64,000 bases of DNA from Apostichopus japonicus. Its lineage: Eukaryota > Echinodermata > Holothuroidea > Aspidochirotida > Stichopodidae. This document shows positions 13,671 to 25,132 of this stretch, piece after piece (position 1 is the first letter of the stretch; the number at the start of each line of letters is the position of its first letter). Made by a program: the position numbers and the translations under genes. Location of the stretch: the NCBI RefSeq assembly GCF_037975245.1, contig NC_092582.1:23946577-24010576 (forward strand), written 5' to 3'. Below the pieces are notes generated by a model. That model did no database searches, was not told where the DNA came from, and saw only the letters and a list, made by a program, of their open reading frames with translations.

Positions 13671-14465
13671 CCTCCTTCAGACAATCCTATCCCTGGTCCC
13701 GCCACTGGACCCCCTCGCCCTCCCCTTCATAGATATGCATCTGTATGTTTTTAGAGAGCCCATCAAATCTATTCCATGTTTCTACCCGAAAACAAATTAC
13801 CGTTTTAGTACACACAGTTAGCCTATTCTACTTCTACGTTAGTTTTTTGTACAAATGAATACAGGGCTTACATTATACAGACGATTGATTCAAACAATTT
13901 ATGTTCTAAAGCAAGTCAATAGTAAGAATGCCACACCTGGAACTCCCGTTAATATCTCATTAGCATAACAATAAATGACACGAACCAGTTTAACGTAATG
14001 AATAGCAATAGGTAAACGCGAGCCACGTGCCCATGCATTGTACCCCCAAATATTGTCAGTGAACGTGTCATTGTAACCATGGAAACAGACATTTAGTAGG
14101 TCAGTAGGTGTTCAGCAGTGACTACGAATTATCCATAGGGGAAATCCTCCAAATAACGTATTTTTTATTAGATCATACGCCTTGTTATTACAATACGTTG
14201 CGTTCTTAATTTTCGGTTATTCTTTGTAAGTTTTACTTTAAATCAGCAAAATTGCTCTCATTGGTTGTTCAATGCATCCCCACATGGTTCAATGCAACCA
14301 ATCGAAGGAAACTTAAATAGAGAGGGTTTATAGACAGCACAAAGTTATGAATACAAATTAAAGAAGAACTGATTCTTGATTATGTTCAGTTTCTCTTCTT
14401 GAATTTAAGTTGCACTTCTCGTTGGTAGGAGTCTGACTAGATAACACATTATTGTGTAGCTCTCA
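13671..14465. repeat. Diverged segmental duplication, copy B
   Basis: Partner of 10320-11020 (landmark words listed there), in the same orientation. It begins immediately after the right end of the foldback-like element at 13669, so the element lies at a duplication boundary. Small insertions distinguish the copies, for example an extra stretch near 13840-13875. Non-coding. Confidence 0.7.
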
Positions 14466-14965
14466 ATTTAAGTATAAGTAGAAGGGAGTTAATGTATATT
14501 TAATAAAAAAAAAACAGTGTTATGATTCCCATTGCTTAGCTCCAGACTTGAAAAATACGGTATTAAACGCCTTGCATAAACGGACACTACCAGATTGTTA
14601 GCATCATGTATTTCACTGTTGAAGTTTATCAAATTTGTTTGAATGTTTAGCAGGAACACAAATGAAAGCGTGTACAATGAAAGTTCGTAGTGAGAAGAAT
14701 ATTATGCGTGTCGAACAATGAGCTAAACAATAATAATAGGATGGCTATAAACCGAATTGAATATTTACTTTGAGTATAAAAAATTGTACGAGCTTAGTAG
14801 AAACAACTAAAAAAGAAAGCTTAATAGCATCTAATCAAATCTGCGATATTAAATATAGTCCCCGAAATAAACATAAGGCAATATGCTATTATCATTATCA
14901 TCCTCGGTTTATCTCCTTTATTTGAACTCCGAGCCCGAATCGAAATAAAGCAGATTGTACCAAGC

Positions 14966-15238
14966 GTGACCGGACAAATACCCCCCAGACAAATAGCCCC
15001 AGGACGATTACCCCCCCAGACAATAACCCCCCGGACGGTTACCACCCGGACAGATACCCCCCGGACAAATACCATCCCGGACAACTACCCCCCAGGACAA
15101 CTACCACCCGGACAGATACCCCCCGGACAATTACCCCCGAGGACAAAAACCCCCCGGACAAGTACCCCCTCGGACGAATACCCCCCTAGACAATTACCCC
15201 CCCGGATAAATACCCCCGGACGAATATACCCCTGGACA
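14966..15238 (+). repeat. 15-bp minisatellite, left arm
   Basis: About 18 copies of a unit close to CCCCCCGGACAAATA, with variants GGACAATTAC, GGACGAATAC and GGACAGATAC. The array has open frames of Pro/Thr-rich repeats in both directions because the unit length is a multiple of three. These frames are not genes. Confidence 0.85.
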
Positions 15239-15659
15239 TATGCTGTTAACTATAGGAGACGGATGCAGCGACGGATACGCCCGTCTTTTTTTCGAGTTTA
15301 GTTTCCCGCGGGCCGCAACATATACCCTGGTCCCTCGGGCAACTCCGAGAGCATATTTACAATTGGGTCAGGGTGACGGTTTAACTGGCACCACTATAGG
15401 GTCGTCGTGTGCCCTGGCCCTTATAACCTCCTACCAACTTTAAAAAAATCGAGCTTTTTCATATATAAGCCCCCAGGGTTTGACAATGGACCGAGGCCCG
15501 GGGGTTGGGTTGGGCATTGCTCACTGCTGGTAGTAACTATTTATTTACTATTTGTTATAGTGACACTATTCTGTATTATTAATCTCCGAACAATTCCGGC
15601 TTATTGCGACTTACCATTTTCAAGTTTTCTTCTGAGTAATTTTACTTGTTGATTTGTTA

Positions 15660-15895
15660 TGTTATGTTAGTTTTTGTATAGCGCTTCATATGGCACAGCC
15701 ATCTCATAGCACTTTGAATCCCTGGTCATCAGGCTGGCTGCTGAGAATCCAGCGCACACACCTTAGTTACCTCACAGGTACCCATTTATACACCTGGATG
15801 GAGAGGGGCAGTCGAAATAAAAGTGCCTTGCCCAAGGACACAACATAACAGGATTATATATAAAACAAAAGCATTAGCCACTCGGCCTCCACGCT
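15660..15895 (-). repeat. SINE-like element, minus strand
   Basis: Read on the minus strand it starts with a tRNA-like A-box region (GAGGCCGAGTGGCTAATG, as in tRNA-Leu/Ser). It continues with GTGTCCTTGGGCAAGGCAC and then CCAGGTGTATAAATGGGTAC. The CCTTGGGCAAGGCAC core is a widely conserved central motif of metazoan SINEs. Its presence here explains the small open frames at 15654-16122, which are not genes. Confidence 0.65.
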
Positions 15896-16479
15896 CCTCT
15901 TGTTTTGCTTATTCTAATCTATTTTTTCCTGTGAGTGCACGCCATTTTAGGATGAGAGGAGCAGAAGTGAGGGGCGGGGCAAGCACAACCACGGTCCACC
16001 CCTCTTGTTCGGTGTGCATGATCCCCATCCATACCCCCCATGCATTGTTTCATGGACCGCTGGGCTATCATAGTCAAGCCCGATTACGGTGTAGCCCGTT
16101 ATACCAGCAGAATTGCCTGTAAGGTTTCATAATAGTATGTACGATTGTATGAAACAAAAGTAAAGAAAGAGGCTTGAGACCACGACGTCACTACCATTTG
16201 AAGAAACCTATATTCTCTGGTCATTCTGTTTGCAAAAAGAATGATGATAATCTAAGAAATCAATTTAATGTTCCATAGTTATAATAATTCTACATTCCAA
16301 CTATAAACAGATTAGTGATTGCTACATTGCCCACAAATAGACACAATCGGCGACTCCGAGCAGCGGTGGTCACGTGACGTATAGTGGGTACAGAATCATA
16401 ACAAACCATCGCGCGACATGTGCGCAGTGTTTAAGCACGGGGGATTGTCGTAGTTTTACTCTCTAAGTGTAAGAATGAA

Positions 16480-17720
16480 AGGATCGAGCATGAACTATTT
16501 ATGCATTTCACTGGGATGGCATCATATGAGAAGTTCAAGCAGATCTTAAGGTTTGTTTGTCCAACTTTGGACAATGAAGATGTGATCTACTGAGGAAGCA
16601 AAGCGAGTAAACATCGACTGATTGATACTGAACAGCTACTTAATGAATCGTCATATGAATTTCATGATGCAGGAGATGAAGAGAAAGATTTAATTCAAAA
16701 CAGTTCATATAAAATGACAGTGCAAAATTAACTTTTGTTAAACCCTTATGAAGTTACGAACCGGGGCAAAAAATCTGGACCTTGCAGAACGCTTCGACAT
16801 TTCAATCAAACGCTTCGACATTTCAACCGGTGCCTTTCAATCATAAGGTCCCCGGTTCGAGTCACTCCCAGATTAATGTATGTCGTCCAGTTACAGAGTT
16901 GTTGACAATTAACAATTTATAATCATGGACGTTAAATATGAATGTAAGAGACTGACTTCGGTCAGCTTGCGGCTTTGATAAGCCAATGAGGCTTCTTCGC
17001 GAGTTCCTGCTTGCAGGAGAATCTAATATACATACATACACACATACATACATTTCTAACAGTTCAGTGTCAAACAAAATAATAACATGGATAAATGTAC
17101 TGTATGTAGCACTGGGAACACGGAACATTTGGCCACACAGAGACATAATCATCCAAAAGTCACCAAAGGAATATCAAGAAAAATATAAAGACACGGTCAT
17201 AATCATAGATGCCACTGAACTAACTGTCCAAGTGCCAAGTTCACTTCAGAAACAGAGTGAGTGCTACAGCAACTATAAGCACCACACTACGCTAAAGTCA
17301 TTGATTGGCGTAGACCCAATGGGTGGCGTGAAGTTTGTTTCGTAACTTTTCGAAGGGTCAATAAGCGATAAAGAAATAGTAAAGCGAAGTGGGTTTCTCA
17401 CTGTTTTAATAATGAAACTTGAATGTGGAGAAATCCTGCCAGGGGACGGTATCATGGCAGATCGGGGTTTTAATATTGGAGAAGACCTTCAAGAACTTGC
17501 CTTAAAACTAAATGTTCCCCCTTCCTGAGGGAAAATGGTTGCTTCAGTGAAAAAGACATCATACGAGCTCAGACGTACTGTGGCACAACATCGAATCCAT
17601 GTAGAAAGAGCCATAGGAAAATTTTCCAGTCATTGATCCCTGTATCCATGTTTGGAACTATAAACCAAATTTGGACAGTAGCTTGTTGATTTCAAACTTC
17701 CAGAACCCTGTTATTTCTGA
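16480..17720 (+). pseudogene. DDE transposase relic (DDE_Tnp_4 / HARBI1-like)
   Basis: Discontinuous frames give family landmarks in order: FTGMASYEKFKQILRFVCP (about 16507), MKLRTGAKNLDLAERFDIS (16748), IIDATEL (17203), QSECYSNYKHHTTLKSLIG (17252), GDGIMADRGFNIGEDL (17445) and RIHVERAIGKF (17593). The three catalytic acidic residues are visible as D in DATE, D in ADRGF and E in HVERA. The gene is dead: there are stops at about 16592 and 17343, a frameshift near 17525 and a SINE-like insertion in the middle. It would have catalysed cut-and-paste transposition of its own element. Confidence 0.75.
16826..17057 (+). repeat. SINE-like insertion in the transposase relic
   Basis: The transposase reading frame breaks after the RFDIS motif and resumes with SVSNKIITWI at about 17065. 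The intervening segment has a pol III B box (CCCGGTTCGAGTCAC at 16853) and ends in a CATA-type microsatellite (17030-17053). An 18-bp direct repeat, AACGCTTCGACATTTCAA, occurs twice just before it (16790-16830). This fits a tRNA-derived SINE, although the repeated words are tandem and do not flank the insert. Confidence 0.5.
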
Positions 17721-17956
17721 TGGAGGAGACGAGTGATTTTACATATTGTTTATGTTGATGATCTGTCCGGCTCAAATCTTGCTTTCTCAAGTGTAGTTAT
17801 TATTGGCTGTACCTTAAAATGCAGTTTTTTTTTAATATCAGTATTAAAATGCAGGTGCTATGAACCAAAGTATAAGATTGTAGGACTAGGAGTAGGATTG
17901 TAAAGTAGGATTTTGAACTTTGCATGGTGGAAATACTATCCAGTAATTTTTGCGGT

Positions 17957-18099
17957 GAAACCATAATGATCTCTCAATGAGTGTGGGGTGGTTCTGAACA
18001 AACAATGGTATTGAAGACGATCAGAGCTTATTAATCGAAACGTTGAGTTGCTAAAACCACCCCAACTCATTGAGAGATAATGGTGTTACCTCAAACCAA
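17957..18099. repeat. Short inverted-repeat element (MITE-like)
   Basis: Arms of about 40 bp face each other: ATCTCTCAATGAGTGTGGGG with TGGTT on the left, and AACCACCCCAACTCATTGAG with AGAT on the right. About 55 bp separate them. There is no coding capacity. It is nested in the ISL2EU-type element. Confidence 0.65.
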
Positions 18100-18309
18100 T
18101 ATATTATAAAGATTGTTGTTAATGTTAATTTACTGCCATGCATTGCCTTAAAACTAAAAGTTAAATGATTATGTTTCCATGTTGTATTTATTACCAGCTG
18201 GGGCAGATCAAGGATTTTTTTTTGAGGGGGGGGGTGGTCATGCGTACACTCATAAAGTTTACCATCACAGATAATAACCCCTGCATATTGTCATCTTTTT
18301 TATATGTTT

Positions 18310-18552
18310 CTATGTTGACAGAGATCTGATAAATGGAAGAGACTTAACATAAAAATTGTTCAATTTACTTAACAAACTATTCCAATATTCTTCATCAAAC
18401 AGTATCCTTATTACTGCCATCTCATGTGAATCACTTAAATATACAACAAAGTCACACCATGATAACCCCGAGATTGCTAATTGTCCTTGGACCTGATCGT
18501 AATACCCATGAGGATGATTTTTCATGAGGGAATACAAGTTGTTGCCATACAC
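18310..18552 (-). pseudogene. YqaJ-like nuclease C-terminal relic
   Basis: The minus-strand frame contains HPHGYYDQVQGQLAISGL, then WCDFVVYLSD and DEEYWNSLLSKLNNFYV. The Y-x-Q-V-Q-x-Q-L motif followed by W-C-D-F-V-V-Y and an F-D-x-x-Y-W segment is characteristic of YqaJ-type (lambda-exonuclease-like) nucleases. These are found as a second protein of ISL2EU transposons. Only the C-terminal 80 residues remain, because the right terminal repeat begins about 20 bp beyond the frame start. It is convergent to the transposase relic. It is non-functional as it stands. Confidence 0.6.
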
Positions 18553-18621
18553 CGCACTTGGTTTGTTTACATTGTATACCCACTATAGGTCACGTGACGC
18601 CGGTCGCCGATTGTGTCTATT

Positions 18622-20734
18622 GCCACCCATAAGCCAAAGAATAATAGGTTTTCCTTGTAATAATTTTTACAAAGGCTGGTAGTGTCTGGCCGATACCCGG
18701 GATTTTTCATGGGGTGTCCCATCACCTTTAAGAGATTTTCTACTGTACGAAAGTGTGCTTAGATGCCAAATGGTGTAATATGTTGCCCTTCTAAGGCAAG
18801 ACTATACTAACATCATTGGCGCCGCCAGGAGTTTCGGGTAAATTTGGGGGATTTGAGGCATACAAATTCATGGTGATGTCACATATACACAATCAGTTTT
18901 ATGCGTGTATTTTTATTTTGAGGTATCAAAAAACTACACCTCAAGTTCCCCACCCCTACAAAAATGTCTCCTATAAGGTCTTCGCTTCTTCACGCCTCCA
19001 TTTTGTGTGTTGGTGACGCTGGCCCCACAGGTTCAATTCCCATCTCGATTATGACTGTCAAAAGCTGTAATGTTTCAATTTCCGGTGCAGTCCAATAGCT
19101 GTACTGCAGTTGTTGTTGATTCCATTGTAGTGATAAGCAATTGATTCGGGTTAACTGTGTTCATTAGTTCTTCTGCAGTGGCGACAGACAGGTTGCTACC
19201 TACTCTCTAAAAATTCCGGAAGTGGCTAAAGGCTGAGAATTGACTCACGTCTGTCGGATTGAGACATTAAATGACAACCCCGAGAACAAGATCAGATTGT
19301 AATAATTACAAACCTGCCTCTCCTCTACTCTGAGCACTGTGCGAAACTACAAGGAAGATTAAATCACACTCGAGACAAGTCGACAAGGGGCCCCGGTATA
19401 TAAACACAAAATTAGTATACACGCAAATCGGGTATATATGCAAATTCGGTATACACACAAAATTACAGGCGCAGCGACGCTCCATGGAACTGCTACTCTG
19501 AGCAGGGAGTTCATAACAACTCCCTGCTCTGAGTAGCAGTTCCCTGGACGCACCAATCGACAAAAATTGAGGCATGTGCAATAAATCTTCCTATGTAATA
19601 TGTTATGTTATTAACAATGTTATATTTTTTTATCTTAGTTGCTACAGAATACCGATACTGTATCAGCTTATAGGCAGGGACGTACTTAGGACTGGTATGA
19701 TTAGGATTGGGGTTATAGGGGGAAAAAAATGATTAGGGTAAGTCTTTAAGGCCCATAAATTACGACTGCGGCACAAACTCGAAACGCAATTTTTTTCAGC
19801 CGTACTATCGTGTCCGATCTTACGGTCATATGACGTCATGTTGAAATACAAACAGAAGGTAGGCTAAACAAACAAAGTTAGAGACATCACTTGTCATAAA
19901 TGAAAACAGTTGAAGTAAAAATGATTAAATCAGACTTGCAACTTGTAAAACATGCATGACATCATATAGATTCTTACTTTCCTATTTCAGTCTTTAACTC
20001 GCAATTAAACTAAATATTCACAGAAGCCCGGAGTGCCACTGTTCGACAATTATTCACTGTTATCGGACCGAAAAGAGACTGGGGATAGGAGAACTTTGTC
20101 ATGTGTACTTTTTTGGATATCACTGGCATGTGACGTGATTCTCTAATGAGATCTAGATCTACATACATTCTACATAAAATACGCGTTCTTCGCATTATGC
20201 GCAAAATGCACTTTTCCCTTATACCCCTCCCACGACCGTCACCATTTCCCCATTTCCACTCTGCTTTGTAAATCAGACACGCACGCATGTTTTCGCCATG
20301 GGTGTCGAATTCACGATACTGATCTGTATCCTGTGGGAGAAGTCTTAGGGGAGGGGTGGCCCCTTAATTTTCAATATTTATTTATATGATGGTCGTCCGA
20401 ACCATTCGACCCCCCCCCCCAGCGTATGGGCCTGCATATATCGCATTTTTCGAAATGCCCTTGGATGCAAACCGGAGCAATCATCAGTTACACATCCATG
20501 TACTAAAATAGTTTTTGATCGCTCGTTCTTTTCACAATCGCTTTTGCGATCCCAACATTTCTGATGGTAGTATTTCCTCTGTCTCCCGCTTGCTACGCCA
20601 GTTGGTCCCTTTCGCAGTACCCTGATCGGTAGAGAGAGAGAGTTGTTTTGTTGATTTGTTAAGGTTTTACGGCTTAGTTTCTAACCAATTGGTTTAAGTT
20701 GCGCCGACCACGGCCTTTTTTCAGTTGTTCGGGT
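18622..20734. other. Repeat-rich intronic spacer, no gene
   Basis: Contains a possible tRNA-like B box (GGTTCAATTCCC at 19028), a strong hairpin (19483-19547) and a repeat-end-like word GGCAGGGACGTACTTAGG at 19674. Open frames here, including the 92-residue minus-strand frame at 20010, match nothing I recognise. Confidence 0.4.
19483..19547. repeat. Near-perfect 30-bp hairpin
   Basis: The left arm contains GGAACTGCTACTCTGAGCAG and then GGAGTT. The right arm is its reverse complement with one mismatch at the centre of the arm, and the loop is only about six bases. The stem extends a few bases outward with one more mismatch (CCAT against CTGG). This is the most stable short palindrome I noticed in the window. 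Confidence 0.85.
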
Positions 20735-20814
20735 AGTAACCTGGGTGAGGTATCTGTGCCGGTGTATTAATGCTGGTAGAGTTTTCCCGGAAGTAATTGT
20801 TGGGGGTGGGGTTA

Positions 20815-21085
20815 ATTGTCCTCGGGGGTATTTGCCCTCGTGGGTGTATGTCCGGGGGGTAGTTGTCCCGGGGTTTTTTGTCTGGGGGGTACTTATCCTC
20901 GGGGGTATTTGTCCTCGGTGGTGTATGTCCGGGGGGTACTTGTCCGAGGGGTAGTTGTCCTCGGAGGTATTCGTCCTCGGGGGTTTTTGTCCGGGGGGTT
21001 ATTGTCCGGGGGTACTTGTCCCGGGGTATGAGTCCGGGGGTATATGTCCGGGGGTATTTGTCCGTGGGGTTATTTGTCCGGCAAC
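20815..21085 (-). repeat. 15-bp minisatellite, right arm
   Basis: About 18 copies of the reverse complement of the 14966-15238 unit (here GGGGGTATTTGTCC, with variants GGGGTACTTGTCC and GGGGTTATTGTCC). Open frames in several registers are Gly/Val/Leu/Cys-rich repeats, not proteins. Confidence 0.85.
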
Positions 21086-21092
21086 CGTACCA

Positions 21093-23178
21093 AGTATGTG
21101 TCAGTCGGAACTTACCAAAAATATCAAATATCGTAGAACCTAGGTAACACAACTAATTTACTTATTTAAAGGTATTACTTAAATATGCAAGGTTTGCGTA
21201 CACAAAGTAATTTTATTGTCGATCATAGTATCGTAATTATTTAGAAAATTATATTCATTTGGTAATTATTGTTGATTAAGAACGAAATTAAAATCCTGCC
21301 AAGCATTGCAGAACCACTAGAATTCCACGAAAGCGTTCACAATCCTTACCCTATACAAAACTTGCATTGTCCACAGTACATGTCTAGAAAGGATTTTTAC
21401 CGTCATTCAAACAATGTCTTGTACTGAGACTTTATTGATATTTCAACCAGTCACGTGACCAGCCTCATATTTTTTTCTTTGGGGGGGGGGGAGCCTAGTC
21501 TTTTGTCCTCGTCTTAAGAGTGAGAGAACTTTACTTTTTTATGACCTACATTGATATGACATTAGACATCACCATGAAGTGTCAACCCTTTGCTACATGT
21601 TTTTTCTTTGGCAGGGGTGAGGGGGGGGGGGGGGGAGAGGCTTCGACTATGGCTTGCGTCCGTTGGGAGGGGTTTAAACGGGGTGACTCCTTTCATGAAT
21701 AAAATTACCATAAATAAATAGTAGTCAATGCTGTAGCATTGGAGAGGTTGTTTATAGAACGGTTTGTTCGATACAATATAAGTTATTAAAAGCTCAACAA
21801 TATTTATATTATTTAGACTACATGTGTAATGTCTGCCATAGCCCTTACTTTATAAAATATTAATGAAAGATTCCAAAGCGCATCTTTAAGCCAATCAATT
21901 AATATAAACAGACAACAAACGATTGGAAAGAAAAACCTTTTACATGAAAACAAAAATTGCAACAGTTCTGTAAATAGACGTTTATTATGCTAATTAGTTA
22001 CAAGGTACGTAACCTGTATATTTTCTTTCCATTGGCCAGAGTGGTGTTTTATACATAGAGCTGTGCAATGTAGGTATAAGGTAGGATGATACTGAGCTAG
22101 ACTTGAACATATTAATTGGATATTATGCACTATATCTGTTACCGGTTAATCCAGATAACTTCATTTCATGCTCGCCAAACTCATCTTGCTGTAGTAAGGA
22201 ATATTACAGACAATATGTTTGCATACGCACAGTATCCTTCTCTTAGATTTTGAAGTGAACAACATATTAGCAGGACTTCTCACAGAATACCTATTGGTTT
22301 TAGTATTAAGGTCTCTGCATTTGGGTTACTGAAATACTGCTTGGCTTGATGAGTCGCCATATTGTAAGAGGAGGGTGATATTTTAACGAATTTTTCCTTA
22401 AACAACATTTATGTATTTCACCAAACTCTGAATAATCATACCATAAAGGTTCAATGTTCCACAACCTTCCTCTACCCCTACCACCAGCCCGGTTAATTAA
22501 TATCGGCCCCATGCAAAATCTGTGTGTGGTCGACCTTTAATTGTTTTTGCCTGAAAAATAATATTTAGAAAGATATGACAAACAAATAGAAAGGATTGGT
22601 GAAAAAGAGGCAAAACGAGTGTTGTTAACTCCCCACATGTCACACCACGATCCATATATTTTAGGTATATTTACTTGTTGTTCAAGTTATCAGTATTCAG
22701 ACACTTAGTGTAGACTTCACTGAAAATATTTGCAATGAAACCGTGCATTTACCGTGTCAGGGGTTACGGAGCCTTGGAAGAGGGGTGGGCGTCGTAGGAG
22801 TGGGGGGGGGGATAATTGGGCACATGCTCCTTCACTCTTCTGATTACCCTGAAAACTGTCCTCCGTTTGTTAATGGAAATTACCCGTTCCCACCTTTGTA
22901 ATTAAAGTGTCCTCTTGTTGTGTTTTTGTAACAAGTGCCTTTATGTCTAAAAACTGCTATTGGCTTAAAAATAATAATTATGATAGAACATGTAATTAAG
23001 AAGTACTGGTATAAAGAAACTTTTTTGTTGAAAACATTCAAATACTGTAAATGGTGAAGGGGAACGCACAGAGCATTCATTTTGAGAGGTTTAACATAAT
23101 TTGAGAGTCTAGTGGTTTATTGCGTAAAATCAAAGACGCATGCTCCACTGCCCCTCAGTGTTTGTGCTTCCATTAAAC
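21093..23178. other. Intron 2 spacer, no gene recognised
   Basis: AT-rich intronic sequence with G runs near 21481, 21629 and 22801. No exon or structured repeat recognised. Confidence 0.4.
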
Positions 23179-25132
23179 CAGGCGTGTATCCAGGGGGGCG
23201 TTGGGGGCGCGCGCCCCCCGGGTAAGAAAAAGAGGAGAGAAAAAAAAGAGAAGAAAAAAGGGAAAAAAGAGGGGGGAAAAGAGGAGGAAGGAGAGGAAGG
23301 AAGGGAATAGAAAAAGAAGAAAGAAAGAAAAGGGAGAAAAGGAGGGAGTAAAAGAAAAACGCTGATACACCGGGAAGAGAACGAGGAACAGTGACATCAT
23401 CACAGCGCTGATCCCTATTATATACACATGGCCGGGTAGCCAGTGACGGTTCGAGGATTTCGGAAGGGGCGTGCCCCATCCTACCCTTATACCAACAACT
23501 CCACTTTGGACGTTTCCATATTTCCTCTCTCACTAATGTATCTATATTTATACTATATATTGTCTATCATAACGCGTGTGTGTGTATGGACGCCTTAAAC
23601 AATTGTGCTATGAAACCAACTGTGGCAGGTCTCGACCGAGTCGCCGGGGAATATGACGCATTTTGGGAAGGGGGCGACCGCCCCCCCCCCCCCCGAGCAT
23701 ATGATTTTATGATATCGCTAGTAATTTCAAAATAGAAAATGCTTAGATGAAACTTACAAGGGCATGGGAACTGTCATCTCCAGCGATCTGGAGGCATTTT
23801 TGGCCAAAATTTTCTTGTACGCTTCGCGCCAACCCATGGTCCTGGGTAGTGCCATTTCCAGCGATCTGGGAGGCATTTTCGGCCAAAATTTCGTGGTGGC
23901 GCTACGCTTAGAAAGTTTGCCTACAGGCTTCGTCCCTCCCTTGGCGCGCCTGTTCGAATTTGTAAAGCAAACAGCAGATATCACATCATATCAGTGAGCA
24001 TGAAAATGGTGTAGTCATAGGAACCCAATTTGATTTTGGGGGCTGTAAACGACTTGCCCGAAAAATATCACCTACATTTTTCGCGCGCGGAGCGCGCGTT
24101 CAACATGTTAATGTCCATGTCATATAAGCAACCATCGGTTATTAAATCGCATGCCATCGTGTACCGTTCGGTCCGTGGAAATTGCGCAGTATACCGCGGG
24201 ATGCTAATGTAAACAACGAAATGTCTTATGTAGATGGAGAAAAAGCATGGTGGTCCAATTATGTCAAATTCTCTTTTACATTAGTAATGGCGAATTAGTC
24301 GGCCAAGCTTAGAACTTTATTTTAATTATCAAGGAGATATTTCTTAAACTATTCATTTCCTTTAGCTACATCATTGCAATTTATTTTTCTTTCAGTAGGA
24401 GGCCCCCTCCCCTGCCTCCTACGCCTATGTGTGTAGTGTTCGGTTTCGGAAATATCTCGTATTTTTTCATTTCCTTCAACCAAGTTTTAAAATAGCCTTT
24501 ATAAGAGGGGTTAATATTTGTACACCAAATAAATTAACTGTGATTGAATTTTCGAAAATTTCCTTACCAACATTCTTCATCATACTTCCCTCTACTCGTG
24601 TAGTTTTGACCGGTCTGTTAGGGGTTCAAGGAGGTTTTTCTATATTGGTAGTCCATAGATGACATTTTTTGTAACATTATGGGTATGTTTTGAAGTGAGT
24701 TTATTCACGCGGCAAATGTGAAGTTTCAAATTCTGAAAAATAATGGGCTGAAAACCTTGAAAAGTGGGGAGTGGCTGAGCGTCCATACAGTCAGGGGGCG
24801 GATGCCCCCCCCCCCCGACGGACTCAAATGGACTGCTGGCGCCCTTTTCACCTCTTTACCACTTTTTACTTATTCGCGATTATTGCCTTTTTATTGCGCT
24901 CTCATCTACCTATTGACATTTGTCACATTTTGTTGGTAAAATTTGGCGATTACACTTATTTATTCTTCGTTTATCTGCAAATTAGCCAGGACCGGAAAGG
25001 GTCATTTCCGGCGATCTAGGGAGTATCTTTATTCAAAAAATTTCTGTACGCTGCGCGCCAACCGATGGTGGCGCTCCGCTTAGATAGTCATTCGCGCCCC
25101 CCGGGTTAGAAAATCCTGGATACGCCCCTGTA
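23179..25132. mobile_element. Candidate inverted-end repeat element
   Basis: The left end has CAGGCGTGTATCCAGG followed by a G-rich tract. The right end has CCTGGATACGCCCCTG preceded by CGCCCCCCGGG. These ends are inverted copies. The flanking bases TTAAAC on the left and TAAAC on the right could be a short target duplication. The interior includes an A/G-rich tract (23223-23355) and a dispersed module at 23762-23960 and 24985-25085 (words GCGCCAACC.ATGGT and CAGCGATCT). The open frames inside are low-complexity. Confidence 0.4.

Larger units (their letters stand above)
16336..18621 (+). mobile_element. Decayed ISL2EU/Harbinger-type DNA transposon
   Basis: Terminal inverted repeats of about 50-60 bp bound the unit. 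The left end has AATAGACACAATCGGCGA, then GTCACGTGACGTATAGTGGG. The right end carries the reverse complement with a few changes (CCCACTATAGGTCACGTGAC, then TCGCCGATTGTGTCTATT). The termini are compatible with a 2-bp AT target duplication, as known for ISL2EU, but this is only two bases. Inside are a DDE transposase relic on the plus strand and a YqaJ-like nuclease relic on the minus strand. That pairing is known for the ISL2EU branch of the PIF/Harbinger group. Later insertions (SINE-like at about 16826, MITE at 17957) have broken it. Confidence 0.7.
14955..21092. mobile_element. Candidate large foldback/TU-like element
   Basis: Two arrays of one roughly 15-bp repeat lie 5.5 kb apart in opposite orientation (14966-15238 and about 20815-21085). 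Their outer edges carry a short matching unique end: GTACCAAGCGTGACCGGACA on the left, and on the right, read from the other strand, GGTACGGTTGCCGGACA. The TU elements of sea urchins are described as having inverted repeats with an outer domain of 15-bp tandem repeats, which is the closest known architecture. The loop contains a SINE, an ISL2EU-type transposon and a hairpin. Independent insertion of two short repeats is the alternative. No target-site duplication was identified. Confidence 0.45.

Noticed and set aside
14966-15301. Pro/Thr-rich 111-codon frame
   Set aside because: It is a translation of the 15-bp minisatellite arm. The same applies to the frames at 20721-21152.
15654-16122. 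Two overlapping small open frames
   Set aside because: They lie on the antisense side of a SINE with the CCTTGGGCAAGG core. No gene is supported.
16845-16880. tRNA gene suggested by a B box (GGTTCGAGTCAC)
   Set aside because: No matching A box and no cloverleaf arms. Better explained as a SINE-derived fragment. The same reasoning applies to 12355-12400 and 19020-19040.
14966-21085. CRISPR-like reading of the regularly spaced repeats
   Set aside because: The units are contiguous without unique spacers and the genome is eukaryotic. These are minisatellites.
23117-23533. 138-codon minus-strand frame rich in Phe, Leu and Ser
   Set aside because: It is a translation of an A/G-rich low-complexity tract inside a repeat element.
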